Shown: positions 25,826 to 37,831, counted from the first letter of the stretch. The stretch is DNA of 64,000 nt from Desulfuromonadales bacterium (GCA_013377095.1 JACAAY010000008.1:16742-80741); one strand, 5' to 3'. Notes: generated by a model not told the origin, from the sequence alone. Program-made: numbers and translations.

Positions 25826-28300
25826 CTATCCCTTGGTGGCCAGGTCAGCCTTTAGCGACGCACCGGAGACCTTCCTGGCAGACTGTTTTGGGGAGGGCGG
25901 AACCTTGGTGATAACAGGCTCCGGGGGGGGGTACTTTTCCAGGGCCAGTTTCAGTACTTCGTCAATCATCTGAACCGGAACAATTTTGACTTTTTTAAGA
26001 ATCTCTGGCGGGATATCCTCCAGATCTTTTTTGTTCTGCGCCGGAATGAGAACCACTTTCATCTCGGAGCGAACCGCAGCCAGAATCTTTTCCTTCAAAC
26101 CACCAATGGGCAGCACCTTACCCCTGAGGGTTATCTCGCCGGTCATGGCAACATCCTTCCTGACCGGAATGCGGGTTATGACGGAAACCAGCGCCGTGGC
26201 CATGGCAACACCGGCCGAAGGTCCATCCTTGGGGATCGCTCCAGCAGGAACATGGACATGTATCTCATGCTCCTGGAAGAATTCCGGTTTGATATGCAGC
26301 TCAGCGGCATGGGCACGGATATAGGAATGGGCCGCCTGGGCCGACTCCTTCATGACATCACCAAGTTGGCCTGTCAGGGTCAATCCGGCTTTGCCCTGCA
26401 TCTGGGAGGCTTCGATATGCAGAATCTCGCCACCCACCGGCGTCCAGGCCAGGCCATTGACGACACCGATTTCATTTTTATCCAGGTCTTCTTCCCTCAT
26501 GTATTTGGGAGCACCCAAAAAGGTGTTCAGGTTCTTGGCAGTCACCTTGGTAATCCGCTTGTTCCCTTCAGCCACCTTGCGGGCCACCTTGCGGCAGACC
26601 GTACCGATTTCACGCTCAAGGTTTCGCAATCCTGCCTCACGGGTATACTTGGCAATGATCTCTCTGATGGTATCGTCGTCAAAACTAATGTTTTTCTCCT
26701 TGAGACCATTCTCCTTCGTCTGGCGCGGCACCAGAAAACGGCGGGCAATCTCAAGCTTCTCTTCCTCGGTATACCCGGAAAGATTGATGACCTCCATTCG
26801 GTCGCGCAGCGCCGACGGTACCGGGTCGATCTGGTTGGCCGTGGCAATGAACATGACGTTGGAGAGATTATAGGGCTGGTTGATGTAGTGGTCGGAGAAG
26901 GAGTGGTTCTGCTCCGGGTCCAGCACCTCCAGAAGCGCCGAAGAGGGATCACCCTTGTAATCGTAGCCAAGCTTGTCCAGCTCATCCAGCATAAAAACAG
27001 GATTATTGGTACCTGCCTGTTTCATCCCCTGGATGATGCGTCCCGGCAATGCGCCAATATAGGTTCGGCGGTGACCGCGAATCTCGGCCTCGTCCCGCAC
27101 TCCCCCCAGGGATATGCGCACGAACTTGCGGTTCATGGCACGGGCAATGGACTTGCCCAGAGATGTTTTTCCCACACCCGGGGGCCCCACGAAGCAGAGG
27201 ATCGGACCTTTCATCTTTTTCTTGAGTTTACGCACCGCCAGGAACTCAAGGATACGTTCCTTGATTTTATCCAGGTAAAAATGATCGTCGTTGAGGATTT
27301 TTTCCGCCCGGAGAATGTCCAGACTGTCGCGACTGGATTTGCTCCAGGGTATCTCCACCAGCCAGTCCAGATAGGTGCGGATGATACCGGCCTCGCCGGC
27401 ATCAGGATGCATGTTTTCCAGCCGTCCCAGCTGTTTAAACGCCTCCTTCTGGACGTTCTCGGGCATCTTTGCCGATTCGATGGCCTTGCGGATCTCGACC
27501 AGCTCTTCCTTGCCGTCACCATCGCCCAGTTCCGACTGAATGGCGCGCATCTGCTCGCGCAGATAGTATTCACGCTGGTTTTTGCCCATTTCCTCACGGG
27601 CGGCGCTCTGTATTTTGGCCTGAACGCTGAGCAGCTCCACCTCACGGTTGAGCAGCTCGTTAACCTTGGTCAACCGTGCGATGGGATCAACCGTTTCCAG
27701 CAGCTGCTGAGCATCGGCCACCTTCAACCCCATGTTGCTGGCGATCAGATCAGCCATGCTGCCCGGATCCTGGATATTTTCCAGGATAACAATCACTTCG
27801 GGCGAAACCTGTTTGCCCAGTTCAACCACCTTGGCCAACTGCTCCCGGACGGTACGTATCAACGCCTCTGTCTCCAGGGTGCTATCCAGGTGGGGCGTAT
27901 CGTTCAGCCGTTCGATGCGTACCGAGTAGTACGGCTTCTCAGAGACGAATTCAGTGATTCGCGCCTTGGCCAACCCCTGAACCAGTATCTTGACCCTGCC
28001 GTCGGGCAGCTTGAGCATGCGCATGATCATGGCAACCGTGCCGACATTGTAGATCTTGTCAGGAGGCGGATCTTCCTCGCTGATCTCGAACTGGGTGGCC
28101 AACAGAATCATGCGGTCTCCCGCCAGTGCGCTGTCCACCGCCTTGACCGACATCTCGCGCCCCACAAAAAGCGGAATGATCATGAACGGGTAGACCACCA
28201 CGTCCCGCACCGGCAGAAGCGGTAATTCATCCGGTATCTTCAGTTCTTCCGAATCAGTTTTTTCCGTATCTTTTTCAGTTTCAGTCACCGTTTCACTCAA
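25826..28300 (-). CDS. lon: ATP-dependent protease Lon
   Basis: An 824-residue LonA. A substrate-binding N-domain ([21 protein letters not shown]) is followed by the AAA+ module with P-loop [15 protein letters not shown]. The protease domain has catalytic Ser in [14 protein letters not shown] and Lys in [13 protein letters not shown] proline/lysine-rich tail of about 35 residues ([16 protein letters not shown]) extends the usual C-terminus. It starts with TTG at 28300-28298, overlapping the hsp20 stop (TTGA), with AAGGAGAT upstream. It degrades damaged and regulatory proteins in the cytoplasm. Confidence 0.97.
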   Translation of the reverse strand: MSETVTETEKDTEKTDSEELKIPDELPLLPVRDVVVYPFMIIPLFVGREMSVKAVDSALAGDRMILLATQFEISEEDPPPDKIYNVGTVAMIMRMLKLPDGRVKILVQGLAKARITEFVSEKPYYSVRIERLNDTPHLDSTLETEALIRTVREQLAKVVELGKQVSPEVIVILENIQDPGSMADLIASNMGLKVADAQQLLETVDPIARLTKVNELLNREVELLSVQAKIQSAAREEMGKNQREYYLREQMRAIQSELGDGDGKEELVEIRKAIESAKMPENVQKEAFKQLGRLENMHPDAGEAGIIRTYLDWLVEIPWSKSSRDSLDILRAEKILNDDHFYLDKIKERILEFLAVRKLKKKMKGPILCFVGPPGVGKTSLGKSIARAMNRKFVRISLGGVRDEAEIRGHRRTYIGALPGRIIQGMKQAGTNNPVFMLDELDKLGYDYKGDPSSALLEVLDPEQNHSFSDHYINQPYNLSNVMFIATANQIDPVPSALRDRMEVINLSGYTEEEKLEIARRFLVPRQTKENGLKEKNISFDDDTIREIIAKYTREAGLRNLEREIGTVCRKVARKVAEGNKRITKVTAKNLNTFLGAPKYMREEDLDKNEIGVVNGLAWTPVGGEILHIEASQMQGKAGLTLTGQLGDVMKESAQAAHSYIRAHAAELHIKPEFFQEHEIHVHVPAGAIPKDGPSAGVAMATALVSVITRIPVRKDVAMTGEITLRGKVLPIGGLKEKILAAVRSEMKVVLIPAQNKKDLEDIPPEILKKVKIVPVQMIDEVLKLALEKYPPPEPVITKVPPSPKQSARKVSGASLKADLATKG

Positions 28301-28731
28301 GGTGTTATCTCCTTTATGGGTACCTGCACGCCATCACTCTTGGGGCACGTTACCCGTAGCACGCCCAACCGGTATTCGGCCGTAATGGAGCAGGGATTGC
28401 TGTCACCGGGAATCTGTACAACATAACGAAAATTGCCATAACTGCGTTCCAGACATAAAAACCGTCCCTCAGTCAACTCGCGCGGCCGGTATGCTTCCAG
28501 CACAAGCGTGATTCCACAGACCTTCAGGCTGATATCCTCCAGCCGGAATCCCGGCAAATCGAACTCAAGCACAACCTCGTCGCCGGTCTCATACATATCC
28601 ATCCGCGGTCGGTTCTCGGTTTCTTCAAACCCGTCCCGTGTCTCAAGAACATGCAGCAGGTTTCTGATTTCACCAACCTGACGGCTGAAAAACTCCAGAT
28701 GGTGCGGCTTCTTGCCTGAAAAGCGAGTCAT
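28297..28731 (-). CDS. Small heat shock protein, Hsp20/alpha-crystallin family
   Basis: A 144-residue holdase. The alpha-crystallin domain runs from about residue 40 ([22 protein letters not shown]) to the tail [10 protein letters not shown], and the C-terminal VQVPIKEI resembles the oligomer-binding IxI motif. The start at 28731 is chosen because the preceding 24 residues are Arg/Gln-rich and unlike the family. It is translationally coupled to lon, giving a chaperone-protease stress pair. Its promoter looks like ordinary sigma-70. Confidence 0.87.
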   Translation of the reverse strand: MTRFSGKKPHHLEFFSRQVGEIRNLLHVLETRDGFEETENRPRMDMYETGDEVVLEFDLPGFRLEDISLKVCGITLVLEAYRPRELTEGRFLCLERSYGNFRYVVQIPGDSNPCSITAEYRLGVLRVTCPKSDGVQVPIKEITP

Positions 28732-28787
28732 GGCAGCTATCCGTTCATAAATACGAGATTGTTGTCGTTTGTGGTATAGTACTGAAT

Positions 28788-28816
28788 GATGTAACCATTC
28801 CAACCGCTCTTGTCAA
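28788..28816 (-). promoter_or_regulatory. Promoter of hsp20-lon
   Basis: TTGACA (28816-28811), 17-nt spacer, TACATC (28793-28788) on the minus strand. No sigma-32-type or CIRCE sequence is seen nearby. Confidence 0.5.
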
Positions 28817-28857
28817 GGTTGACAGAGCAGATACAGGTCAACAATGCCAAAAATCGA

Positions 28858-28886
28858 TTGACATACGGACGTCCATACAGGATATT
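28858..28886 (+). promoter_or_regulatory. Promoter of speA
   Basis: TTGACA (28858-28863), 17-nt spacer, GATATT (28881-28886), about 60 bp before the speA start and divergent from hsp20. Confidence 0.5.
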
Positions 28887-28944
28887 TCGTTTTTTTCATT
28901 CGGATATCTATAAAAAATTATTTTTCCACACGAGGGAAGAGCCC

Positions 28945-30852
28945 ATGGAGCGCTGGTCAACAAACGAATCTGCAAAAGTATACAACCTCAACAATTGGGG
29001 CTCCGATTTATTTTCAATCAATAAAAAGGGGAATATCTGCGTTCACCCTTCGCCAAATTCGAAATATTCAATTGAATTAACAACGCTGGTTGACGACCTG
29101 ATCAAACGAAAAATCAAACCGCCCATCCTGCTCAGGTTCATGAACATTCTGGAAGGACGCATTGCATCAATTAACAAGGTCTTCAAAAATGCCATTCAGG
29201 CCAACAACTACCCGGCCAACTACCAGACCTTCTATCCCATCAAGGTCAATCAGCAGCGTCAGGTTGTGGAAGCCATCGCACATTTTGGGAAAAAATACAA
29301 AATCGGTCTGGAAGTCGGGTCAAAACCGGAGCTGGTTGCTGCAATTTCCCTGGCCAGCGGCAACGGCCTGGCAATCATCTGCAACGGCTACAAGGACACC
29401 GAATACATTGAAACCGTGCTGTACGCCACCAAGATCGGCTACGACATAACCATTGTCATTGAAAAGCTGTTCGAGCTGGAAAAAATCATCGAGCTGTACG
29501 GAAAAACCGGTATTACCCCAAAACTGGGCATCAGGGTCAAACTCTCCTCAAAGGGCACCGGGAAATGGGCCACGTCCGGCGGCGAAGACGCAAAATTCGG
29601 TCTGCGCATTTCGGAAATCATCACTGCCATTGACATGCTCAAAAAACATGACCTGATCGACTGTGTCAAGCTGTTGCATTCCCACATCGGCAGCCAGGTT
29701 ACCAAGATCGACAAGATCAAGAATGCGCTGATCGAGGGCGCCCGCATCTACGTGGAAATGAAAAAACTGGGGGTCAACCTGGAGTACATCGACATCGGCG
29801 GAGGATTGGGTGTTGACTATGACGGCTCAAAGTCGAGCTATTTTTCCAGCGTCAACTACTCGGTGGAAGAATACGCCAACGATGTCATCTATCAGATCAA
29901 GAACATCTGCGATGAAGCCGGAGTTGCCTGTCCGAACATCATCTCCGAATCGGGCCGGGCCACCGTTGCCCACTATTCGGTGCTGGTCACCAACATACTG
30001 AACACAAACACCCAGAACCAGATGCCTGATTTCGAATCGATCCTGACCCAGACAGACAAGCTGTCACCCACGGTCAGAAAACTGGTCGATATCTACAAGA
30101 GCATCGACCGCCATTCTTTGCGCGAAGATTACCATGACACACTTCAACTGATTCAGGAGGCGGTCAGCCTGTTCAACCTGGGCTACCTGAACCTGAATGA
30201 CCGGGCCATGGCCGAATGGCTGTATTCCAAAATCATAAAAAAAATCAATAACCTGGTTGAAAAGATCAAACCGGTTCCCGAAGAGCTGCAGAATTTCAAG
30301 CTCAGCATGCGCCAGACCTATTTCGCCAACTTCTCCCTGTTCCAGTCTATTCCCGACTCCTGGGCCATCGACCAGCTCTTTCCGATTATGCCGATCCAGC
30401 GGCTGGGCGAGAAACCTGATGTAATCGCCTCCATAGCGGATATCACCTGTGATTCGGACGGTGAAATCACCAGCTTTGTGGGTGAAAACGGCCGAACGAA
30501 GTTTCTGCCGCTGCACAAGATCCGCAAGGATGAAGAGTATTACATCGGATTTTTTCTGATCGGCGCCTACCAGGAGATACTGGGGGACCTGCACAACCTT
30601 TTCGGCGACACAAATGCAGTGCACATTACCTTCAACAAAAAGACCAACTACAAGATCGACACAGTCATCAGCGGCGATGCGATCATGCAAACCCTCAAAT
30701 ATGTCCAGTATGACGGCAATGAAATCCTGAAGAACGTGCGTGACAACCTGGAAAACGGGGTCGCTTCCAAGAAGATTTCCATTGAGGAGAGCAGTCACTT
30801 TCTGGAGCTGCTGGACAAAACCATCCAGGCTTACACCTACCTGGGCGAATAG
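28945..30852 (+). CDS. speA: Biosynthetic arginine decarboxylase SpeA
   Basis: A 635-residue fold-type III PLP enzyme converting arginine to agmatine. FYPIKVNQQRQVVEAI has the PLP lysine, LLHSHIGSQ and DIGGGLGVDYDGS bind PLP phosphate, and NIISESGRATVAHYSVLV is conserved. The ATG at 28945 has GAGGGAAG upstream. It opens a polyamine cluster with carboxynorspermidine synthase and decarboxylase; the agmatine-to-putrescine enzymes are not in the window. Confidence 0.95.
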   Translation: MERWSTNESAKVYNLNNWGSDLFSINKKGNICVHPSPNSKYSIELTTLVDDLIKRKIKPPILLRFMNILEGRIASINKVFKNAIQANNYPANYQTFYPIKVNQQRQVVEAIAHFGKKYKIGLEVGSKPELVAAISLASGNGLAIICNGYKDTEYIETVLYATKIGYDITIVIEKLFELEKIIELYGKTGITPKLGIRVKLSSKGTGKWATSGGEDAKFGLRISEIITAIDMLKKHDLIDCVKLLHSHIGSQVTKIDKIKNALIEGARIYVEMKKLGVNLEYIDIGGGLGVDYDGSKSSYFSSVNYSVEEYANDVIYQIKNICDEAGVACPNIISESGRATVAHYSVLVTNILNTNTQNQMPDFESILTQTDKLSPTVRKLVDIYKSIDRHSLREDYHDTLQLIQEAVSLFNLGYLNLNDRAMAEWLYSKIIKKINNLVEKIKPVPEELQNFKLSMRQTYFANFSLFQSIPDSWAIDQLFPIMPIQRLGEKPDVIASIADITCDSDGEITSFVGENGRTKFLPLHKIRKDEEYYIGFFLIGAYQEILGDLHNLFGDTNAVHITFNKKTNYKIDTVISGDAIMQTLKYVQYDGNEILKNVRDNLENGVASKKISIEESSHFLELLDKTIQAYTYLGE

Positions 30853-30946
30853 ATTTTTGTTACAGAAATGCAACGCCTATTGCATTCTTTTGCCGGTCAA
30901 TTATGATGCTGCCTTACGAACCACAGACAGCAGGAGGAACCTATAA

Positions 30947-32143
30947 ATGAGCAAGGTACTGATTATTGGAGCGGGCGGAGTCGGTGGAGTTGTCACCCAC
31001 AAATGCGCCCAGGCCACAGATATCATCAGCGGCATCACCCTGGCGTCCCGCACCAAATCCAAATGCGACGCCATTGCCGCCCAGATCGACTACCCCATCC
31101 AGACGGCGCAGGTTAACGCCGACAACGTTCCGGAACTGGTGGCCCTGATCGGACAGGTCAAACCCAAGCTGGTCATCAATGTCGCCCTCCCCTACCAGGA
31201 TCTGACCATCATGGATGCCTGCCTGGAGACCGGTGTTGACTACCTGGACACCGCCAACTACGAGCCGCCTGACACGGCCAAATTCGAATACTCCTGGCAG
31301 TGGGCCTACCAGGAGCGTTTCAAGGCTGCCGGCCTGATGGCCCTGCTCGGTTCCGGCTTTGACCCGGGCGTGACCAACGTCTATACCGCCCTGGCCGCCA
31401 AGAAGTACCTGGACGAGGTGCTGGAGATCGACATCATCGACGCCAATGCCGGCAGCCACGGCCAACCCTTTGCCACCAATTTCAACCCGGAGATCAATAT
31501 CCGTGAGGTAACCGCCACCTGTCGCCACTGGGAAAACAACCAGTGGATCGAATCCGGAGCCCTGGCCACCAAGCGCTCCTTCGACTTCCCCGAGGGGATC
31601 GGCCCCATGAACATCTACCGCATGTATCATGAGGAGATGGAGTCGCTGGTCAAACATATCCCCAGCATCAAGAAGGCCCAGTTCTGGATGACCTTCTCCG
31701 ACAACTACCTCAAGCATCTGGAAGTGCTGCAGAACGTGGGCATGACCCGCATCGACGAGGTGGAATACAACGGTCAGAAAATCGTTCCACTGCAATTCCT
31801 CAAGTCCGTGCTGCCCGACCCCGGCTCCCTGGGGCCGCTGACCAAGGGCAAAACCTGCATCGGCGTCATCGCCCGCGGCATCAAGGACGGCCAGCGCAAG
31901 CAGGTCTATATCTACAACATCTGCGATCACGAGGAATGCTACAAAGAGGTAAAATCCCAGGCCATCAGCTACACCACCGGCGTACCGGCCGTGGTGGGCG
32001 CCCTGATGATGCTGACCGGAAAATGGCATAGACCGGGCGTCTACAACATGGAGCAGTTCGACCCGGAGCTGTTCCTGGAGGTGTTGGACCCCATGGGGCT
32101 GCCGACCGTTGTCGTGGATGGCGGCGAGTGGCCTGAGCTATAA
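30947..32143 (+). CDS. Carboxynorspermidine synthase (saccharopine dehydrogenase family)
   Basis: A 398-residue NAD(P)H enzyme beginning KVLIIGAGGVGGVVTHKCAQ, a Rossmann nucleotide site. The family condenses aspartate semialdehyde with a diamine to give carboxynorspermidine or carboxyspermidine. Saccharopine dehydrogenase relatives look alike, but the neighbours speA and nspC favour the polyamine role. AGGAGG precedes the ATG. Its 3' end overlaps nspC by 26 bp. Confidence 0.9.
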   Translation: MSKVLIIGAGGVGGVVTHKCAQATDIISGITLASRTKSKCDAIAAQIDYPIQTAQVNADNVPELVALIGQVKPKLVINVALPYQDLTIMDACLETGVDYLDTANYEPPDTAKFEYSWQWAYQERFKAAGLMALLGSGFDPGVTNVYTALAAKKYLDEVLEIDIIDANAGSHGQPFATNFNPEINIREVTATCRHWENNQWIESGALATKRSFDFPEGIGPMNIYRMYHEEMESLVKHIPSIKKAQFWMTFSDNYLKHLEVLQNVGMTRIDEVEYNGQKIVPLQFLKSVLPDPGSLGPLTKGKTCIGVIARGIKDGQRKQVYIYNICDHEECYKEVKSQAISYTTGVPAVVGALMMLTGKWHRPGVYNMEQFDPELFLEVLDPMGLPTVVVDGGEWPEL

Positions 32144-33326
32144 CATTTTGACCGGAATCGACATCGATACTATAGTGCAGCTCGCCCCATCTCCCTCCTA
32201 TGTAGTGGACCTGGGGCGTTTGCGACATAACCTGTCCATCCTGGGCGAGGTCCAGCAGCGGAGCGGCGCAAAAATCCTGCTGGCCATGAAGGCCTTCTCC
32301 ATGTGGAGCGTCTTTCCGCTCATAGCCGAGACCCTGCAGGGGGTCTGCGCCAGCTCCCCCTGGGAAGCCCGTCTGGGACACGAGGAGTTCGGAGGTGAAG
32401 TGCACAGCTTTGCCGCCGCCTTCAAGGAAAGCGACATTGTCGAACTGCTGAAAATTTCCAACCACCTGGTCTTCAACTCCTTCAACCAGCTGGAACGCTT
32501 CCGCCCCCTGTGGGAGAAGGAACGGGGGCGTGTCTCCATCGGCCTGCGGGTCAACCCGGAGCACACCGAGGGGCACACCCCTATCTACGACCCCTGCGCC
32601 CCCTGTTCACGCCTCGGCATCCCCCTGGCCGAATTTGAAAGACGCTTCTCCGAAGTCGGAGAAGGGCCTGCCCTGAGCGGAGTCGAAGGGCTGCACTTCC
32701 ACACCCTCTGCGAACAGCTGTTCGAACCGCTGGAACGTACTGCAAAAGTATTCGAGGAAAAATTTGGACCGCTTCTGCCACGGATGAAATGGCTCAACCT
32801 GGGGGGTGGCCACCACATCACCCGCGAGGGATACGACATCGACGGTCTGGTGGAGCTGGTCAAATACTTCCGCGAAAAGTACGGCGTGGAGGTCTATCTG
32901 GAACCGGGCGAGGCCATTGCCATCGGCACCGGCATCCTGGTGGGGGAAGTGCTTGATGTGGTCCATAATGAAATGGACATCGCCATCCTGGATGTCTCCG
33001 CCACCTGCCACATGCCGGATATCCTGGAAATGCCCTACCGTCCCGGCATCAAGCACGGCTTTGACCCGGGCGAGAAACCCCACGTCTTCCGCCTGGCCGG
33101 CCCCTCCTGCCTGGCCGGCGATGTCATCGGCGACTGGTCCTTTGAAAAACCGCTGCAGGCTGGTGACCGCCTGGCATTCCTGGATATGGCGCACTACACC
33201 ATGGTCAAGACCACCACCTTCAACGGCATCCAGCACCCGGCCATCTGCACCTACGAGCCGGAAACCGGGGCGTTGCAGATACGGCGGAGTTTCGGCTATC
33301 CGGATTTCAAGTCAAAACTGTCGTAG
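32118..33326 (+). CDS. nspC: Carboxynorspermidine decarboxylase NspC
   Basis: A 402-residue PLP decarboxylase producing (nor)spermidine. ILLAMKAFSMWSVFPLI holds the PLP lysine, GLHFHTLCEQ and LNLGGGHHITREGYD are conserved, and the C-terminal half has the expected Cys-containing AGPSCLAGD. The frame is open back to TTG 32109; ATG 32118 is used, and either start overlaps the upstream gene. The peptide GPALSGVEG near residue 188 comes from a widespread 20-bp repeat inserted in frame. Only the triamine pathway logic, not chain length (norspermidine or spermidine), can be read here. Confidence 0.94.
   Translation: MAASGLSYNILTGIDIDTIVQLAPSPSYVVDLGRLRHNLSILGEVQQRSGAKILLAMKAFSMWSVFPLIAETLQGVCASSPWEARLGHEEFGGEVHSFAAAFKESDIVELLKISNHLVFNSFNQLERFRPLWEKERGRVSIGLRVNPEHTEGHTPIYDPCAPCSRLGIPLAEFERRFSEVGEGPALSGVEGLHFHTLCEQLFEPLERTAKVFEEKFGPLLPRMKWLNLGGGHHITREGYDIDGLVELVKYFREKYGVEVYLEPGEAIAIGTGILVGEVLDVVHNEMDIAILDVSATCHMPDILEMPYRPGIKHGFDPGEKPHVFRLAGPSCLAGDVIGDWSFEKPLQAGDRLAFLDMAHYTMVKTTTFNGIQHPAICTYEPETGALQIRRSFGYPDFKSKLS
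32671..32690. repeat. 20-bp dispersed repeat CCCTGAGCGGAGTCGAAGGG inside nspC
   Basis: The exact 20-mer is a repeat I recall from many unrelated bacterial genomes, where it often yields the peptides ALSGVEG or DSAQGR. Here it contributes PALSGVEG to NspC without breaking the frame. Confidence 0.6.
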
Positions 33327-33343
33327 GTGTCCAGGGTGAATGA

Positions 33344-33553
33344 ATGGCTTTGAAAAGCAGATTATGGATGAACGGCAGCCTGGAATGGTTCACCTACATC
33401 GCTGATGAGACGGTATATCTGGGCAAACGCGAAGTGCCCGCCCCCCTGCAGGAGGGTGACGCCTGGACCAATGAACTGGGCGACATGTTCAAGGTGGTGG
33501 ATGGTGTTATCCTCCTGGTTGGTAAAACCGAGCCGCCCAAGAAGTACTGGTAA
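33344..33553 (+). CDS. Small unknown protein downstream of nspC
   Basis: 69 residues, starting MALKSRLWMNGSLEWF and ending in EPPKKYW. It is acidic to neutral with no signal peptide or membrane segment, and could be a small beta-rich domain (alternating DETVYLGKREV and DMFKVVDGVILLVG strands). It starts 17 nt after nspC with AGGGTG upstream, so it is likely cotranscribed. I do not recognise it. Confidence 0.6.
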   Translation: MALKSRLWMNGSLEWFTYIADETVYLGKREVPAPLQEGDAWTNELGDMFKVVDGVILLVGKTEPPKKYW

Positions 33554-33775
33554 CTCTTCTCCAGACTGTTCAACAAGACGACACTCCCCTGAAGCACTTC
33601 TCTCCTTCTCGTCTGAAGACGGCTTGTAATTCACCCTTCCTCACGGTATAAGTCAAACATACTCCCTGCCCTGTTTGAAACAGCACGATCATTCGAATAC
33701 TCCATATCAATGATCGTTATCACTTTCCATTTTTCCACCTGCCGGCGTATGAATGCCCGAAAAAAAGAGGTTTCA

Positions 33776-36430
33776 ATGGGGAATCAGCCTCCTGATTTCA
33801 GTCCACGGCTGGATGAAAAACTCTGTTCCACACTGTTGCATTCCATCCGCGGCATCATCTGGGAATGCGACGCCTCAACCTTCCGCTTTTCCTATGTGAG
33901 TCCCCAGGCGGAACGTATTCTGGGATATCCATCCCGGCAGTGGATCGAGGAGCCTGACTTCTGGCGCTCCCACACCCATCCCGATGATGTTCTGTGGTGT
34001 ACCGTCTATTGCCGGGAAGCCACGGAAAGAAACGAAGACCATGAATTCGAATACCGCATGATAGCGGCGGATGGCACCATCGTCTGGCTGCGCGATATCG
34101 TTACTGTGGTCCGAACTGAGGATGGATCAACAAGCCTGCGCGGGATTATGATCGATATCACCGGGAGCAAGCGGGCCGAGCAGACCCTGCGGGAGCAGGA
34201 AGAACTGTACCGGGCCATGGTTAATCAGGCTCCCGACGGAGTGGTCCTGATAGACACGGAGACACTGGGGTTCAAAGAATTCAATGATCCGGCATGCGCA
34301 GGACTTGGTTACGGTCGGGAAGAATTCGCCAAGCTGACCGTCCGCGATATCGACGGTGAATTCACCGGAGACCGGCTCAATGAGCTCATCCAGGGCATCA
34401 TCTCGCAGGGACATGCGGCTTTTGAGACTGTCCACCGGCACCGGGACAGGACGGTACGCAATGTGCGGATCAGCGTCAGAACTGTTCAGATTCGGGGGCA
34501 TCACTATCTGCTGTCGTTTTGGACGGACATTACCGAGCAGATCCAGCTTCTGGAGACACTGAGATTACGGGAGCACTACCAGAGGGCACTTCTGGATAAC
34601 TTCCCCCATGCCGCCTGGATGAAGGATGGGGAGGGACGCTTCCTGGCAGCCAACCGGCAGCTTGCTGCCGCGTCGGGCCTGCAGTCACCCAAGCAGCTGG
34701 TGGGTAAAACCATCTTCGATGTGGCCCCCCTGGAGCTCGCAACCCGCAACACGGAAGAAGATCGCAGGGTGCTGCTGAACGGCCGGACAAAACATGCCGA
34801 GGAATCCCTCCCCGTACGAGGCGAGAACCGCTGGTTTGAAATTTACCAGTCTCCCATCACCATCGATGGCCAAGCCATGGGAACCGTTGGCTGCACGTGG
34901 GACATCACCGAACGCAGGGCCTTTGAGAACGCGCTCAAGGAGAGTGAGGAACGCTATCGCAGACTGGTGGAACTCTCCCCCGATGCCGTTTTCATCCACA
35001 CCAACGGAAAATTCGTCTACCTGAATCCAACCGCGTACCGTTTGCTGGGTGCCCGGAGTGCGGAGGAGTTGTACGGACGGGTCGCGCTCGACTTCATCCA
35101 TCCCGACCAGCGCGAGATGGTCAGGCAACGCATCGAAAGTGCCCTGTCACGGAGGGACAACCCGCCGATCGAGGAATTGATGGTTCGGCTCGATGGTTCA
35201 ACCGTGCCGGTGGAGATGGTCTCCGTGCCCTACACCTATCAGGGCTTTGATTCGGTTCTGGCCATAGCCCGTGACATCAGTGAGAGGAAGAAAGTCCAGG
35301 ATGAGCTGATCAAGGCGCAGAAGCTGGAATCCCTTGGAGTGCTGGCAGGAGGCATCGCCCACGATTTCAACAACATCCTGACCGGCATCCTGGGCAACAT
35401 CTCTCTGGTGCGCAATGGGCTCGCCCCCTCCAACGTCATCAACAGGCGCCTTGAGAGTTGCGAACAGGCGGCTATCAGGGCCACTGAACTGACCCAGCAG
35501 TTGTTGACCTTTGCCCGCGGTGGAGAACCGGTCAGGAGGCTCATGGACACCGGCCAGCTCATCAGGGAGTGTTCCAGTTTCGTCCTGCGCGGCTCCAAGG
35601 TGAAAAGCAGCATCGAAATAGCCGATGATCTCTGCTGGATCGAGGCCGACTCCGGGCAGATCTGTCAAGCGCTGAACAACATCCTGATCAATGCCATCCA
35701 AGCCATGCCCAACGGGGGCATAGTCCGTCTCAGCGCGAAGAATGAGGTCATGGGGCCCTCCAATGCACTCAATCTGCCGCCCGGCCAGTACCTTGAAATT
35801 GTCGTGGAAGACCGGGGATGTGGCATTCCACCGGAAAACCTGACAAAGATTTTCGACCCCTATTTCACCACGAAACAGAGTGGCAGCGGTCTGGGGCTGG
35901 CATCGGTCTATTCGATCATCAGGCGCCATGGTGGAGCGGTGCGGGTCTCCTCCTCCCAGGGGGTCGGCAGCACCTTCACCATGTACCTCCCCGCTGTGTC
36001 CGAACAGGTAACGGGAAACCGGATAGTTGTGGCAAAGGAGGCGCTAGCAGGCAGTGGCAGAATCCTGATCATGGATGACGAGAAAATCATACGTGACGTG
36101 GCAACTCAGATTCTGGAGATGGTCGGTTACCATGTGGAGAGCTGCGCCGATGGTGGTGAAGCGCTGGAGCGCGTCCGGGATGCGAACGGGAAGAACACCC
36201 CTTTCGATGCGGTCATCATGGACCTGACCATTCCCGGCGGCTTGGGAGGCATGGAAGCGGCCGGTCTCATGCTTGAGATCGCCCCTGATGCGGTATTGAT
36301 TGTCTCCAGCGGTTATTCCAATGATCCGGTCATGGCCAATTTCCGTCACTACGGTTTCAGCGGCTCGGTTGTCAAGCCGTTCTCATTCGATTCACTGACC
36401 CGAGAGGTGCAACGACTGATCGGGAAGTAA
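33776..36430 (+). CDS. PAS-domain hybrid histidine kinase with C-terminal receiver
   Basis: 884 residues, no membrane helix. Four PAS/PAC modules occupy about residues 20-500 (for example FRFSYVSPQAERILGYPSRQ and FLAANRQLAAASGL). The HisKA phosphoacceptor follows at [20 protein letters not shown] (about 525-560), then an ATPase domain (EDRGCGIPPENLTKIFDPYF, GSGLGLA) and a receiver with Asp in VIMDLTIPGGLGG (about residue 815). The start at 33776 has AGAGG upstream. It is probably a cytoplasmic sensor; the signal is unknown. It is paralogous to the kinase at 50929-53619. Confidence 0.92.
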   Translation: MGNQPPDFSPRLDEKLCSTLLHSIRGIIWECDASTFRFSYVSPQAERILGYPSRQWIEEPDFWRSHTHPDDVLWCTVYCREATERNEDHEFEYRMIAADGTIVWLRDIVTVVRTEDGSTSLRGIMIDITGSKRAEQTLREQEELYRAMVNQAPDGVVLIDTETLGFKEFNDPACAGLGYGREEFAKLTVRDIDGEFTGDRLNELIQGIISQGHAAFETVHRHRDRTVRNVRISVRTVQIRGHHYLLSFWTDITEQIQLLETLRLREHYQRALLDNFPHAAWMKDGEGRFLAANRQLAAASGLQSPKQLVGKTIFDVAPLELATRNTEEDRRVLLNGRTKHAEESLPVRGENRWFEIYQSPITIDGQAMGTVGCTWDITERRAFENALKESEERYRRLVELSPDAVFIHTNGKFVYLNPTAYRLLGARSAEELYGRVALDFIHPDQREMVRQRIESALSRRDNPPIEELMVRLDGSTVPVEMVSVPYTYQGFDSVLAIARDISERKKVQDELIKAQKLESLGVLAGGIAHDFNNILTGILGNISLVRNGLAPSNVINRRLESCEQAAIRATELTQQLLTFARGGEPVRRLMDTGQLIRECSSFVLRGSKVKSSIEIADDLCWIEADSGQICQALNNILINAIQAMPNGGIVRLSAKNEVMGPSNALNLPPGQYLEIVVEDRGCGIPPENLTKIFDPYFTTKQSGSGLGLASVYSIIRRHGGAVRVSSSQGVGSTFTMYLPAVSEQVTGNRIVVAKEALAGSGRILIMDDEKIIRDVATQILEMVGYHVESCADGGEALERVRDANGKNTPFDAVIMDLTIPGGLGGMEAAGLMLEIAPDAVLIVSSGYSNDPVMANFRHYGFSGSVVKPFSFDSLTREVQRLIGK

Positions 36431-36455
36431 CAATCCATGGTTGCCCGGAGGTTCC

Positions 36456-37745
<1,290 letters not shown>

Positions 37746-37831
37746 CCAATCGCGTTGAAGAAGCCCAAACTTCCACGGATACTCATTTTGTATCCTTTAC
37801 TTCTCCTCCCCTCCTCTGCTATCACCGTAGC

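Noticed and set aside
26252..28225. A 657-codon open frame on the plus strand opposite lon
   Set aside because: It lacks protein-family features and lies entirely over lon, whose domains are intact. High GC at third positions creates long antisense frames.
30947..32143. Saccharopine dehydrogenase of lysine metabolism
   Set aside because: The fold fits, but the overlap with nspC and linkage to speA make the polyamine enzyme more likely.
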